64,000 bases of DNA, taken from the NCBI GenBank assembly GCA_023634235.1, contig JAMKCF010000060.1, positions 310,001 through 374,000 on the forward strand, written 5' to 3'. The DNA comes from Pisaster brevispinus (taxonomy: Eukaryota; Echinodermata; Asteroidea; Forcipulatida; Asteriidae). Under the pieces are notes generated by a model. It made no database searches and had not been told where the DNA came from. It saw only the letters and a list, made by a program, of their open reading frames with translations. The position numbers and the translations under genes are program-made. Positions 36,691-48,726 of the stretch are shown here, one piece after another; positions within the stretch are counted from its first letter, which is position 1, and every line of letters begins with the position of its first letter.

Positions 36691-37136
36691 CTGACGATTC
36701 TGTAGGCGAGGCGAGCGGCCTGGATGTTAGGCCTACCCCTAAGAAAAATTGAAAAAAAAAAAAAAAAAAAAAAACCCAGAAGCAACGTCGTGCCGGCAGG
36801 GGTCATGGCCCAAAATAAAAGTGCGGTGAATTTGGGAATAACTCCCGATCTAGGAGGGCTAGAGGGATGATTTTTTGGCCTGACTCTGCCTTAGGTATCC
36901 CTGCATCCGAAAATTAGACTTTTACGGCCGTTGCGGGCAGGCTTCACACCGGAAAAGACCAGCAAGCGGGGACACTCCGAAAGCCCCGCAAAACATCAAC
37001 GTGATTTTGCTGTAAAAAGACACAAATACAAAATAAGGAGGGTCACATCACCCCCAGGGCAATATCGAATCTGCACAATTTTAGTACCACTGTAAAGCCC
37101 GTTTCAAGGGCTCCCTCTCCCGTGAGTTTGGGGTCG
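36691..37136 (+). repeat. Class A monomer following another A
   Basis: An A copy directly after the A at 36245. The alternation breaks because the 3' part of the previous unit has class B marks (AACATCAACTTG, GGACATTCC), so the missing B was removed by exchange within it. Confidence 0.83.
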
Positions 37137-37474
37137 CTGACGATTCTGTAGGCGAGGCGAGCGGCCTGGATGTTAGGCCCATCCCTTCTACGAGGGCTAG
37201 GGGGATGATTTTTTGGCCTGACTCTGCCTTAGGTATCCCTGCATCCGAAAATTAGACTTTTACGGCCGTTGCGGGTAGGCTTCACACAGGAAAAGACCAG
37301 CAAGCGGGGACACTCCGAAAGCCCCGCAAAACATCAACGTGATTTTGCTGTAAAAAGACACAAATACAAAATAAGGAGGGTCACATCACCCCCAGCGCAA
37401 TATCGAATCTGCACAATTTTAGTACCACTGTAAAGCCCGTTTCAAGGGCTCCCTCTCCCGTGAGTTTGGGGTCG
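37137..37474 (+). repeat. Shortened monomer, 75-bp deletion (338 bp), first copy
   Basis: It starts CCCATCCCTTCTACGAGGG: the class B start is joined directly to the CTAGGAGGG region, losing 75 bp. GCGGGTAGGCTTCACACAGG is a linked variant. The same deletion is found at 40045, 42097 and 42878. This copy alone has CTACGAGGG and CTAGGGGG. Confidence 0.87.
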
Positions 37475-38332
37475 CTGACGATTCTGTAGGCGAGGCGAGC
37501 GGCCTGGATGTTAGGCCTACCCCTAAGAAAAATTGAAAAAAAAAAACAAAAAAAAAACCCAGAAGCAAGGTCGTGCCGGCAGGGGTCATGGCCCAAAATG
37601 AAAGTGCGGTGAATTTGGGAATAACTCCCGATCTAGGAGGGCTAGAGGGATGATTTTTTAGCCTGACTCTGCCTTAGGTATCCCTGCATCCGAAAATTAG
37701 ACTTTTACGGCCGTTGCGGGCAGGCTTCACACCGGAAGAGACCAGCAAGCGGGGACACTCCGAAAGCCCCGCAAAACATCAACGTGATTTTGCTGTAAAA
37801 AGACACAAATACAAAATAAGGAGGGTCACATCACCCCCAGGGCAATATCGAATCTGCACAATTTTAGTACCACTGTAAAGCCTGTTTCAAGGGCTCCCTC
37901 TCCCGTGAGTTTGGGGTCGCTGACGATTCTGTAAGCGAGGCGAGCGGCCTGGATGTTAGGCCCACCCCTTAGAGAAATAGGAAAACAAAAACCAGGGGTA
38001 ATTGCCCAAAATAAAAGTGCGGTGATCTTGGGAATAAGTCCCGATCTAGGAGGGCTAGAGAGATGATTTTTTTACCTGACTCTGCCTTAGGTATCCCTGC
38101 ATCCGAAAATTAATTTTTTACGGCCGTTGCGGGCAGGCTTCACACCGGAAAAGACCAGCAAGCGGGGACACTCCGAAAGCCCCCCAAAACATCAACTTGA
38201 TTTTGCTGTAAAAAGACACAAATACAAAATAAGGAGGGTGACATCACCCCCAGGGCAATATCGAATCTGCACAATTTTAGTACCACTGTAAAGCCCGTTT
38301 CAAGGGCTCCCTCTCCCATGAGTTTGGGGTCG
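37475..38332 (+). repeat. A-B dimer (858 bp)
   Basis: Starts 37475 (A) and 37920 (B). The B copy has TAATTGCCC, GTGATCTTGGG and GAAAATTAATTTTTTACGG. Its end carries GGAGGGTGACATC and CTCCCATGAG, variants that recur after every 75-bp-deleted unit in the next block. Confidence 0.85.
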
Positions 38333-40382
38333 CTGACGATTCTGTAGGCGAGGCGAGCGGCCTGGATGTTAGGCCTACCCCTAAGAAAAATTGAAAAAAA
38401 AAAAAAAAAAAAAAACCAGAAGCAAGGTCGTGCCGGCAGGGGTCATGGCCCAAAATAAAAGTGCGGTGAATTTGGGAATAACTCCCGATCTAGGAGGGCT
38501 AGAGAGATGATTTTTTGGCCTGACTCTGCCTTAGGTATCCCTGCATCCGAAAATTAGACTTTTACGGCCGTTGCGGGCAGGCTTCACACCGGAAAAGACC
38601 AGCAAGCGGGGACACTCCGAAAGCCCCGCAAAACATCAACGTGATTTTGCTGTAAAAAGACACAAATACAAAATAAGGAGGGTCACATTACCCCCAGGGC
38701 AATATCGAATCTGCACAATTTTAGTACCACTGTAAAGCCCGTTTCACGGGCTCCCTCTCCCACGAGTTTGGGGTCGCTGACGATTCTGTAGACGAGGCGA
38801 GCGGCCTGGATGTTAGGCCCACCCCTTAGAGAAATAGGAAAACAAAAACCAGGGGTAATGGCCCAAAATAAAAGTGCGGTGATTTTGGGAATAAGTCCCG
38901 ATCTAGGAGGGCTAGAGAGATGATTTTTTTACCTGACTCTGCCTTAGGTATCCCTGCATCCGAAAATTAGACTTTTACGGCCGTTGCGGGCAGGCTTCAC
39001 ACCGGAAAAGACCAGCAAGCGGGGACACTCCGAAAGCCCCACAAAACATCAACTTGATTTTGCTGTAAAAAGACACAAATACAAAATAAGGAGGGTCACA
39101 TCACCCCCAGGGCAATATCGAATCTGCACAATTTTAGTACCACTGTAAAGCCCGTTTCAAGGGCTCCCTCTCCCGTGAGTTTGGGGTCGCTGACGATTCT
39201 GTAGGCGAGGCGAGCGGCCTGCATGTTAGGCCTTCCCCTAAGAAAAATTGAAAAAAAACAACAAAAAAAACCCAGAAGCAAGGTCGTGCCGGCAGGGGTC
39301 ATGGCCCAAAATAAAAGTGCGGTGAATTTGGGAATAACTCCCGATCTAGGAGGGCTAGAGGGGTGATTTTTTGGCCTGACTCTGCCTTAGGTATCCCTGC
39401 ATCCGAAAATTAGACTTTTACGGCCGTTGCGGGCAGGCTTCACACCGGAAAAGACCAGCAAGCGGGGACACTCCGAAAGCCCCGCAAAACATCAACGTGA
39501 TTTTGCTGTAAAAAGACACAAATACAAAATAAGGAGGGTCACATCACCCCAGGGCAATATCGAATCTGCACAATTTTAGTACCACTGTAAAGCCCGTTTC
39601 AAGGGCTCCCTCTCCCGTGAGTTTGGGGTTGCTGACGATTCTGTAGGCGAGGCGAGCGGCCTGGATGTTAGGCCTACCCCTTAGAGAAATAGGAAAACAA
39701 AAACCAGGGGTAATGGCCCAAAATAAAAGTGCGGTGATTTTGGGAATAAGTCCCGATCTAGGAGGGCTAGAGAGATGATTTTTTTACCTGACTCTGCCTT
39801 AGGTATCCCTGCATCCGAAAATTAGACTCTTACGGCCGTTGCGGGCAGGCTTCACACCGGAAAAGACCAGCAAGCGGGGACACTCCGAAAGCCCCACAAA
39901 ACATCAACTTGATTTTGCTGTAAAAAGACACAAATACAAAATAAGGAGGGTCACATCACCCCCAGGGCAATATCGAATCTGCACAATTTTAGTACCACTG
40001 TAAAGCCCGTTTCAAGGGCTCCCTCTCCCGTGAGTTTGGGGTCGCTGACGATTCTGTAGGCGAGGCGAGCGGCCTGGATGTTAGGCCCATCCCTTCTAGG
40101 AGGGCTAGAGGGATGATTTTTTGGCCTGACTCTGCCTTAGGTATCCCTGCATCCGAAAATTAGACTTTTACGGCCGTTGCGGGTAGGCTTCACACAGGAA
40201 AAGACCAGCAAGCGGGGACACTCCGAAAGCCCCCCAAAACATCAACTTGATTTTGCTGTAAAAAGACACAAATACAAAATAAGGAGGGTGACATCACCCC
40301 CAGGGCAATATCGAATCTGCACAATTTTAGTACCACTGTAAAGCCCGTTTCAAGGGCTCCCTCTCCCATGAGTTTGGGGTCG
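38333..40382 (+). repeat. Five-monomer higher-order repeat ABAB-short, copy 1
   Basis: Starts: 38333 (A), 38777 (B), 39190 (A), 39632 (B), 40045 (338-bp shortened unit). Linked variants: CACATTACCCCC, TTTCACGGGCTCCC, CTCCCACGAG, GTAGACGAGGCG, CTGCATGTTAGGCCTTCCCC, GAGGGGTGATTTTTTGG, GACTCTTACGGCC, GCGGGTAGGCTTCACACAGG, GGGTGACATC. All recur in the next copy. Confidence 0.91.
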
Positions 40383-42434
40383 CTGACGATTCTGTAGGCG
40401 AGGCGAGCGGCCTGGATGTTAGGCCTACCCCTAAGAAAAATTGAAAAAAAAAAAAACAAAAAAAAAAACAGAAGCAAGGTCGTGCCGGCAGGGGTCATGG
40501 CCCAAAATAAAAGTGCGGTGAATTTGGGAATAACTCCCGATCTAGGAGGGCTAGAGGGATGATTTTTTGGCCTGACTCTGCCTTAGGTATCCCTGCATCC
40601 GAAAATTAGACTTTTACGGCCGTTGCGGGCAGGCTTCACACCGGAAAAGACCAGCAAGCGGGGACACTCCGAAAGCCCCGCAAAACATCAACGTGATTTT
40701 GCTGTAAAAAGACACAAATACAAAATAAGGAGGGTCACATTACCCCCAGGGCAATATCGAATCTGCACAATTTTAGTACCACTGTAAAGCCCGTTTCACG
40801 GGCTCCCTCTCCCACGAGTTTGGGGTCGCTGACGATTCTGTAGACGAGGCGAGCGGCCTGGATGTTAGGCCCACCCCTTAGAGAAATAGGAAAACAAAAA
40901 CCAGGGGTAATGGCCCAAAATAAAAGTGCGGTGATTTTGGGAATAAGTCCCGATCTAGGAGGGCTAGAGAGATGATTTTTTTACCTGACTCTGCCTTAGG
41001 TATCCCTGCATCCGAAAATTAGACTTTTACGGCCGTTGCGGGCAGGCTTCACACCGGAAAAGACCAGCAAGCGGGGACACTCCGAAAGCCCCACAAAACA
41101 TCAACTTGATTTTGCTGTAAAAAGACACAAATACAAAATAAGGAGGGTCACATCACCCCCAGGGCAATATCGAATCTGCACAATTTTAGTACCACTGTAA
41201 AGCCCGTTTCAAGGGCTCCCTCTCCCGTGAGTTTGGGGTCGCTGACGATTCTGTAGGCGAGGCGAGCGGCCTGCATGTTAGGCCTTCCCCTAAGAAAAAT
41301 TGAAAAAAAACAACAAAAAAAACCCAGAAGCAAGGTCGTGCCGGCAGGGGTCATGGCCCAAAATAAAAGTGCGGTGAATTTGGGAATAACTCCCGATCTA
41401 GGAGGGCTAGAGGGGTGATTTTTTGGCCTGACTCTGCCTTAGGTATCCCTGCATCCGAAAATTAGACTTTTACGGCCGTTGCGGGCAGGCTTCACACCGG
41501 AAAAGACCAGCAAGCGGGGACACTCCGAAAGCCCCGCAAAACATCAACGTGATTTTGCTGTAAAAAGACACAAATACAAAATAAGGAGGGTCACATCACC
41601 CCAGGGCAATATCGAATCTGCACAATTTTAGTACCACTGTAAAGCCCGTTTCAAGGGCTCCCTCTCCCGTGAGTTTGGGGTTGCTGACGATTCTGTAGGC
41701 GAGGCGAGCGGCCTGGATGTTAGGCCTACCCCTTAGAGAAAAAGGAAAACAAAAACCAGGGGTAATGGCCCAAAATAAAAGTGCGGTGATTTTGGGAATA
41801 AGTCCCGATCTAGGAGGGCTAGAGAGATGATTTTTTTACCTGACTCTGCCTTAGGTATCCCTGCATCCGAAAATTAGACTCTTACGGCCGTTGCGGGCAG
41901 GCTTCACACCGGAAAAGACCAGCAAGCGGGGACACTCCGAAAGCCCCACAAAACATCAACTTGATTTTGCTGTAAAAAGACACAAATACAAAATAAGGAG
42001 GGTCACATCACCCCCAGGGCAATATCGAATCTGCACAATTTTAGTACCACTGTAAAGCCCGTTTCAAGGGCTCCCTCTCCCGTGAGTTTGGGGTCGCTGA
42101 CGATTCTGTAGGCGAGGCGAGCGGCCTGGATGTTAGGCCCATCCCTTCTAGGATGGCTAGAGGGATGATTTTTTGGCCTGACTCTGCCTTAGGTATCCCT
42201 GCATCCGAAAATTAGACTTTTACGGCCGTTGCGGGTAGGCTTCACACAGGAAAAGACCAGCAAGCGGGGACACTCCGAAAGCCCCCCAAAACATCAACTT
42301 GATTTTGCTGTAAAAAGACACAAATACAAAATAAGGAGGGTGACATCACCCCCAGGGCAATATCGAATCTGCACAATTTTAGTACCACTGTAAAGCCCGT
42401 TTCAAGGGCTCCCTCTCCCATGAGTTTGGGGTCG
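40383..42434 (+). repeat. Five-monomer higher-order repeat ABAB-short, copy 2 (2052 bp)
   Basis: Starts: 40383 (A), 40829 (B), 41242 (A), 41684 (B), 42097 (338-bp shortened unit). Monomers 2-5 are each exactly 2052 bp from their partner in copy 1; the first is 2050 bp away because the A run differs. Apart from rare changes such as AGAGAAAAAGG at 41684 and CTAGGATGGC in the shortened unit, the copies look nearly identical, so the duplication is recent. Confidence 0.92.
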
Positions 42435-43657
42435 CTGACGATTCTGTAGGCGAGGCGAGCGGCCTGGATGTTAGGCCTACCCCTAAGAAAAATTGAAAAA
42501 AAAAAAAAAAAAAAAAACAGAAGCAAGGTCGTGCCGGCAGGGGTCATGGCCCAAAATAAAAGTGCGGTGAATTTGGGAATAACTCCCGATCTAGGAGGGC
42601 TAGAGAGATGATTTTTTTACCTGACTCTGCCTTAGGTATCCCTGCATCCGAAAATTAGACTCTTACGGCCGTTGCGGGCAGGCTTCACACCGGAAAAGAC
42701 CAGCAAGCGGGGACACTCCGAAAGCCCCACAAAACATCAACTTGATTTTGCTGTAAAAAGACACAAATACAAAATAAGGAGGGTCACATCACCCCCAGGG
42801 CAATATCGAATCTGCACAATTTTAGTACCACTGTAAAGCCCGTTTCAAGGGCTCCCTCTCCCGTGAGTTTGGGGTCGCTGACGATTCTGTAGGCGAGGCG
42901 AGCGGCCTGGATGTTAGGCCCATCCCTTCTAGGAGGGCTAGAGGGATGATTTTTTGGCCTGACTCTGCCTTAGGTATCCCTGCATCCGAAAATTAGACTT
43001 TTACGGCCGTTGCGGGTAGGCTTCACACAGGAAAAGACCAGCAAGCGGGGACACTCCGAAAGCCCCCCAAAACATCAACTTGATTTTGCTGTAAAAAGAC
43101 ACAAATACAAAATAAGGAGGGTGACATCACCCCCAGGGCAATATCGAATCTGCACAATTTTAGTACCACTGTAAAGCCCGTTTCAAGGGCTCCCTCTCCC
43201 ATGAGTTTGGGGTCGCTGACGATTCTGTAGGCGAGGCGAGCGGCCTGGATGTTAGGCCTACCCCTAAGAAAAATTGAAAAAAAAAAAAAAAAAAAAACAG
43301 AAGCAAGGTCGTGCCGGCAGGGGTCATGGCCCAAAATAAAAGTGCGGTGAATTTGGGAATAACTCCCGATCTAGGAGGGCTAGAGGGATGATTTTTTGGC
43401 CTGACTCTGCCTTAGGTATCCCTGCATCCGAAAATTAGACTTTTACGGCCGTTGCGGGCAGGCTTCACACCGGAAAAGACCAGCAAGCGGGGACACTCCG
43501 AAAGCCCCGCAAAACATCAACGTGATTTTGCTGTAAAAAGACACAAATACAAAATAAGGAGGGTCACATTACCCCCAGGGCAATATCGAATCTGCACAAT
43601 TTTAGTACCACTGTAAAGCCCGTTTCACGGGCTCCCTCTCCCACGAGTTTGGGGTCG
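42435..43657 (+). repeat. Collapsed third copy of the 2052-bp repeat
   Basis: Starts: 42435 (A/B hybrid, 443 bp), 42878 (338-bp shortened unit), 43216 (A, 442 bp). The hybrid begins as the first A of the repeat and ends as its fourth monomer (GATTTTTTTACC, GACTCTTACGGCC, CCCCACAAAACATC). One exchange between these positions removes about 1271 bp (2052 minus the observed 781-bp spacing). The next A has the usual CACATTACCCCC and TTTCACGGGCTCCC marks, so the repeat resumes in phase. Confidence 0.9.
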
Positions 43658-44017
43658 CTGACGATTCTGTAGACGAGGCGAGCGGCCTGGATGTTAGGCC
43701 CACCCCTTAGAGAAATAGGAAAACAAAAACCAGGGGTAATGGCCCAAAATAAAAGTGCGGTGATTTTGGGAATAAGTCCCGATCTAGGAGGGCTAGAGAG
43801 ATGATTTTTTTACCTGACTCTGCCTTAGGTATCCCTGCATCCGAAAATTAGACTTTTACGGCCGTTGCGGGCAGGCTTCACACCGGAAAAGACCAGCAAG
43901 CGGGGCGCTCCGAAAGCCCCGCAAAACATCAACGTGATTTTGCTGTAAAAAGACACAAATTTTAGTACCACTGTAAAGCCCGTTTCAAGGGCTCCCTCTC
44001 CCGTGAGTTTGGGGTCG
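43658..44017 (+). repeat. Class B monomer with 52-bp deletion (360 bp)
   Basis: GACACAAATTTTAGTACC replaces the stretch from GACACAAATAC to CACAATTTTAG, losing 52 bp between two CACAA sites. GCGGGGCGCTCCG replaces GCGGGGACACTCCG. Both changes recur at 46146. The 5' part still has GTAGACGAGGCG of the 2052-bp repeat, so the boundary with the previous block lies inside this copy. Confidence 0.88.
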
Positions 44018-45286
44018 CTGACGATTCTGTAGGCGCGGCGAGCGGCCTGGATGTTAGGCCCACCCCTTAGAGAAATAGGAAAACAAAAACCAGGGGTAAT
44101 GGCCCAAAATAAAAGCGCGGTGATTTTGGGAATAAGTCCCGATCTAGGAGGGCTAGAGAGATGATTTATTTACCTGACTCTGCCTTAGGTATCCCTGCAT
44201 CCGAAAATTAGACTTTTACGGCCGTTGCGGGCAGGCTTCACACCGGAAAAGACCAGCAAGTGGGGACACTCCGAAAGCCCCCCAAAACATCAACTTGATT
44301 TTGCTGTAAAAAGACACAAATACAAAATAAGGAGGGTCACATCACCCCCAGGGCAATATCGAATCTGCACAATTTTAGTACCACTGTAAAGCCCGTTTCA
44401 AGGGCTCCCTCACCCGTGAGTTTGGGGTCGCTGACGATTCTGTAGGCGAGGCGAGCGGCCTGGATATTAGGCCTACCCCTAAGAAAAATTGAAAAAAAAA
44501 AAAAAAAAAAAACAGAAGCAAGGTCGTGCCGGCAGGGGTCATGGCCCAAAATAAAAGTGCGGTGAATTTGGGAATAACTCCCGATCTAGGAGGGCTAGAG
44601 GGATGATTTTTTTGGCCTGACTCTGCCTTAGGTATCCCTGCATCAGAAAATTAGACTTTTACGGCCGTTGCGGGCAGGCTTCACACCGGAAAAGACCAGC
44701 AAGCGGGGACACTCCGAAAGCCCCCCAAAACATCAACTTGATTTTGCTGTAAAAAGACACAAATACAAAATAAGGAGGGTCACATCACCCCCAGGGCAAT
44801 ATCGAATCTGCACAATTTTAGTACCACTGTAAAGCCCGTTTCAATGGCTCCCTCTCCCGTGAGTTTGGGGTTGCTGACGATTCTGTAGGCGAGGCGAGCG
44901 GCCTGGATGTTAGGCCCACCCCTTAGAGAAATAGGAAAACAAAAACCAGGGTTAATGGCCCAAAATAAAAGTGCGGTGATTTTGGGAATAAGTCCCGATC
45001 AAGGAGGGCTAGAGAGATGATTTTTTGGCCTGACTCTGCCTTAGGTATCCCTGCATCCGAAAATTAGACTTTTACGGCCGTTGCGGGCAGGCTTCACACC
45101 GGAAAAGACCAGCAAGCGGGGACACTCCGTAAGCCCCGCAAAACATCAACGTGATTTTGATGTAAAAAGACACAAATACAAAATAAGGAGGGTCACATCA
45201 CCCCCAAGGCAATATCGAATCTGCACAATTGTAGTACCACTGTAAAGCCCGTTTCAAGGGCTCCCTCTCCCGTGAGTTTGGTGTCG
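44018..45286 (+). repeat. B-A-B block, copy 1 of 3440-bp-spaced repeat
   Basis: Starts: 44018 (B: GGCGCGGCG, AAAAGCGCGG, GATGATTTATTTACC, CAAGTGGGG, CTCCCTCACCCG), 44431 (A: GGATATTAGG), 44874 (B: CCAGGGTTAATGG). Each monomer lies exactly 3440 bp from a partner at 47458, 47871 and 48314. The B at 44874 also carries GATCAAGGAG, GATTTTGATG and ACAATTGTAG shared with 1718. Confidence 0.88.
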
Positions 45287-46145
45287 CTGACGATTCTGTA
45301 GGCGAGGCGAGCGGCCTGGATGTTAGGCCCACCCCTTAGAGAAATAGGAAAACAAAAACCAGGGGTAATGGCCCAAAATAAAAGTGCGGTGATTTTGGGA
45401 ATAAGTCCCGATCTAGGAGGGCTAGAGAGATGATTTTTTTACCTGACTCTGCCTTAGGTATCCCTGCATCCGAAAATTAGACTTATACGGCCGTTGCGGG
45501 CAGGCTTCACACCGGAAAAGACCAGCAAGCGCGGACACTCCGAAAGCCCCCCAAAACATCAACTTGATTTTGCTGTAAAAAGACACAAATACAAAATAAG
45601 GAGGGTCACATCACCCCCAGGGCAATATCGAATCTGCACAATTTTAGTACCACTGTAAAGCCCGTTTCAAGGGCTCCCTCTCCCGTGAGTTTGGGGTCGC
45701 TGACGATTCTGTAGGCGAGGCGAGCGGCCTGGATGTTAGGCCTACCCCTAAGAAAAATTGAAAAAAAAAAAAAAAAAAAAAAAAACAGAAGCAAGGTCGT
45801 GCCGGCAGGGGTCATGGCCCAAAATAAAAGTGCGGTGAATTTAGGAATAACTCCCGATCTAGGAGGGCTAGAGGGATGATTTTTTGGCCTGACTCTGCCT
45901 TAGGTATCCCTGCATCCGAAAATTAGACTTTTACGGCCGTTGCGGGCAGGCTTCACACCGGAAAAGACCAGCAAGCGGGGACACTCCGAAAGCCCCGCAA
46001 AACATCAACGTGATTTTGCTGTAAAAAGACACAAATACAAAAAAAGGAGGGTCACATCACCCCCAGGGCAATATCGAATCTGCACAATTTTAGTACCACT
46101 GTAAAGCCCGTTTCAAGGGCTCCCTCTCCCGTGAGTTTGGGGTCG
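45287..46145 (+). repeat. B-A dimer
   Basis: Starts 45287 (B) and 45700 (A). Both correspond in order to the monomers at 2131 and 2544, 43156 bp upstream, sharing CAAGCGCGGAC. The A here lacks the 95-bp duplication found at 2544. Confidence 0.83.
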
Positions 46146-46505
46146 CTGACGATTCTGTAGGCGCGGCGAGCGGCCTGGATGTTAGGCCCACCCCTTAGAG
46201 AAATAGGAAAACAAAAACCAGGGGTAATGGCCCAAAATAAAAGCGCGGTGATTTTGGGAATAAGTCCCGATCTAGGAGGGCTAGAGGGATGATTTTTTGG
46301 CCTGACTCTGCCTTAGGTATCCCTGCATCCGAAAATTAGACTTTTACGGCCGTTGCGGGCAGGCTTCACACCGGAAAAGACCAGCAAGCGGGGCGCTCCG
46401 AAAGCCCCGCAAAACATCAACGTGATTTTGCTGTAAAAAGACACAAATTTTAGTACCACTGTAAAGCCCGTTTCAAGGGCTCCCTCTCCCGTGAGTTTGG
46501 GGTCG
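46146..46505 (+). repeat. Class B monomer with 52-bp deletion, second copy (360 bp)
   Basis: Same CACAA-flanked 52-bp deletion and GCGGGGCGCTCCG as at 43658, but with the GGCGCGGCG and AAAAGCGCGG start and a GATTTTTTGGCC middle. The deletion thus sits on two different 5' backgrounds. Confidence 0.88.
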
Positions 46506-46918
46506 CTGACGATTCTGTGGGCGAGGCGAGCGGCCTGGATGTTAGGCCCACCCCTTAGAGAAATAGGAAAACAAAAACCAGGGGTAATGGCCAAAAATAA
46601 AAGTGCGGTGATTTTGGGAATAAGTCCCGATCTAGGAGGGCTAGAGAGATGATTTTTTTACCTGACTCTGCCTTAGGTATCCCTGCATCCGAAAATTAGA
46701 CTTTTACGGCCGTTGCGGGCAGGCTTCACACCGGAAAAGACCAGCAAGCGGGGACACTCCGAAAGCCCCCCAAAACATCAACTTGATTTTGCTGTAAAAA
46801 GACACAAATACAAAATAAGGAGGGTCACATCACCCCCAGGGCAATATCGAATCTGCACAATTTTAGTACCACTGTAAAGCCCATTTCAAGGGCTCCCTCT
46901 CCCGTGAGTTTGGGGTTG
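46506..46918 (+). repeat. Class B monomer
   Basis: 413-bp B copy with GATTCTGTGGGCGAGG and GGCCAAAAATAAAAG. The loss of a stop by the TGTGGG change and the upstream deletion lets a chance minus-strand frame run to 93 codons here; it is not a gene. Confidence 0.85.
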
Positions 46919-47457
46919 CTGACGATTCTGTAGGCGAGGCGAGCGGCCTGGATGTTAGGCCTACCCCTAAGAAAAATTGAAAAAAAAAAAAAAAAAAAAA
47001 ACCAGAAGCAAGGTCGTGCCGGCAGGGGTCATGGCCCAAAATAAAATTGCGGTGAATTTGGGAATAACTCCCGATCTAGGAGGGCTAGAGGGATGATTTT
47101 TTGGCCTGACTCTGCCTTAGGTATCCCTGCCCAAAATAAAAGTGCGGTGATTTTGGGAATAAGTCCCGATCTAGGAGGGCTAGAGAGATGATTTTTTGGC
47201 CTGACTCTGCCTTAGGTATCCCTGCATCCGAAAATTAGACTTTTACGGCCGTTGCGGGCAGGCTTCACACCGGAAAAGACCAGCAAGCGGGGACACTCCG
47301 AAAGCCCCGCAAAACATCAACGTGATTTTGCTGTAAAAAGACACAAATACAAAATAAGGAGGGTCACATCACCCCCAGGGCAATATCGAATCTGCACAAT
47401 TTTAGTACCACTGTAAAGCCCGTTTCAAGGGCTCCCTCTCCCGTGAGTTTTGGGTCG
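46919..47457 (+). repeat. Class A monomer with ~95-bp internal duplication, second copy (539 bp)
   Basis: At about 47131 CCTTAGGTATCCCTGC is followed by CCAAAATAAAAGTGCGG, the same junction as at 2756. The repeated section again has class B marks (AATAAGTCCCG, GAGAGATG) but then GATTTTTTGGCC, where the copy at 2544 has GATTTTTTTACC. Confidence 0.88.
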
Positions 47458-48726
47458 CTGACGATTCTGTAGGCGCGGCGAGCGGCCTGGATGTTAGGCC
47501 CACCCCTTAGAGAAATAGGAAAACAAAAACCAGGGGTAATGGCCCAAAATAAAAGCGCGGTGATTTTGGGAATAAGTCCCGATCTAGGAGGGCTAGAGAG
47601 ATGATTTATTTACCTGACTCTGCCTTAGGTATCCCTGCATCCGAAAATTAGACTTTTACGGCCGTTGCGGGCAGGCTTCACACCGGAAAAGACCAGCAAG
47701 TGGGGACACTCCGAAAGCCCCCCAAAACATCAACTTGATTTTTCTGTAAAAAGACACAAATACAAAATAAGGAGGGTCACATCACCCCCAGGGCAATATC
47801 GAATCTGCACAATTTTAGTACCACTGTAAAGCCCGTTTCAAGGGCTCCCTCACCCGTGAGTTTGGGGTCGCTGACGATTCTGTAGGCGAGGCGAGCGGCC
47901 TGGATATTAGGCCTACCCCTAAGAAAAATTGAAAAAAAAAAAAAAAAAAAAACCAGAAGCAAGCTCGTGCCGGCAGGGGTCATGGCCCAAAATAAAAGTG
48001 CGGTGAATTTGGGAATAACTCCCGATCTAGGAGGGCTAGAGGGATGATTTTTTGGCCTGACTCTGCCTTAGGTATCCCTGCATCCGAAAATTAGACTTTT
48101 ACGGCCGTTGCGGGCAGGCTTCACACCGGAAAAGACCAGCAAGCGGGGACACTCCGAAAGCCCCCCAAAACATCAACTTGATTTTGCTGTAAAAAGACAC
48201 AAATACAAAATAAGGAGGGTCACATCACCCCCAGGGCAATATCGAATCTGCACAATTTTAGTACCACTGTAAAGCCCGTTTCAAGGGCTCCCTCTCCCGT
48301 GAGTTTGGGGTCGCTGACGATTCTGTAGGCGAGGCGAGCGGCCTGGATGTTAGGCCCACCCCTTAGAGAAATAGGAAAACAAAAACCAGGGTTAATGGCC
48401 CAAAATAAAAGTGCGGTGATTTTGGGAATAAGTCCCGATCTAGGAGGGCTAGAGAGATGATTTTTTTACCTGACTCTGCCTTAGGTATCCCTGCATCCGA
48501 AAATTAGACTTTTACGGCCGTTGCGGGCAGGCTTCACACCGGAAAAGACCAGCAAGCGGGGACACTCCGAAAGCCCCCCAAAACATCAACTTGATTTTGC
48601 TGTAAAAAGACACAAATACAAAATAAGGAGGGTCACATCACCCCCAGGGCAATATCGAATCTGCACAATTTTAGTACCACTGTAAAGCCCGTTTCAAGGG
48701 CTCCCTCTCCCGTGAGTTTGGGGTCG
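47458..48726 (+). repeat. B-A-B block, copy 2 of 3440-bp-spaced repeat
   Basis: Starts: 47458 (B), 47871 (A), 48314 (B). It shares with 44018-45286 the linked marks GGCGCGGCG, GATGATTTATTTACC, CTCCCTCACCCG, GGATATTAGG and CCAGGGTTAATGG. The last B lacks GATCAAGGAG and ACAATTGTAG of its partner, so similarity fades inside it. Confidence 0.88.
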
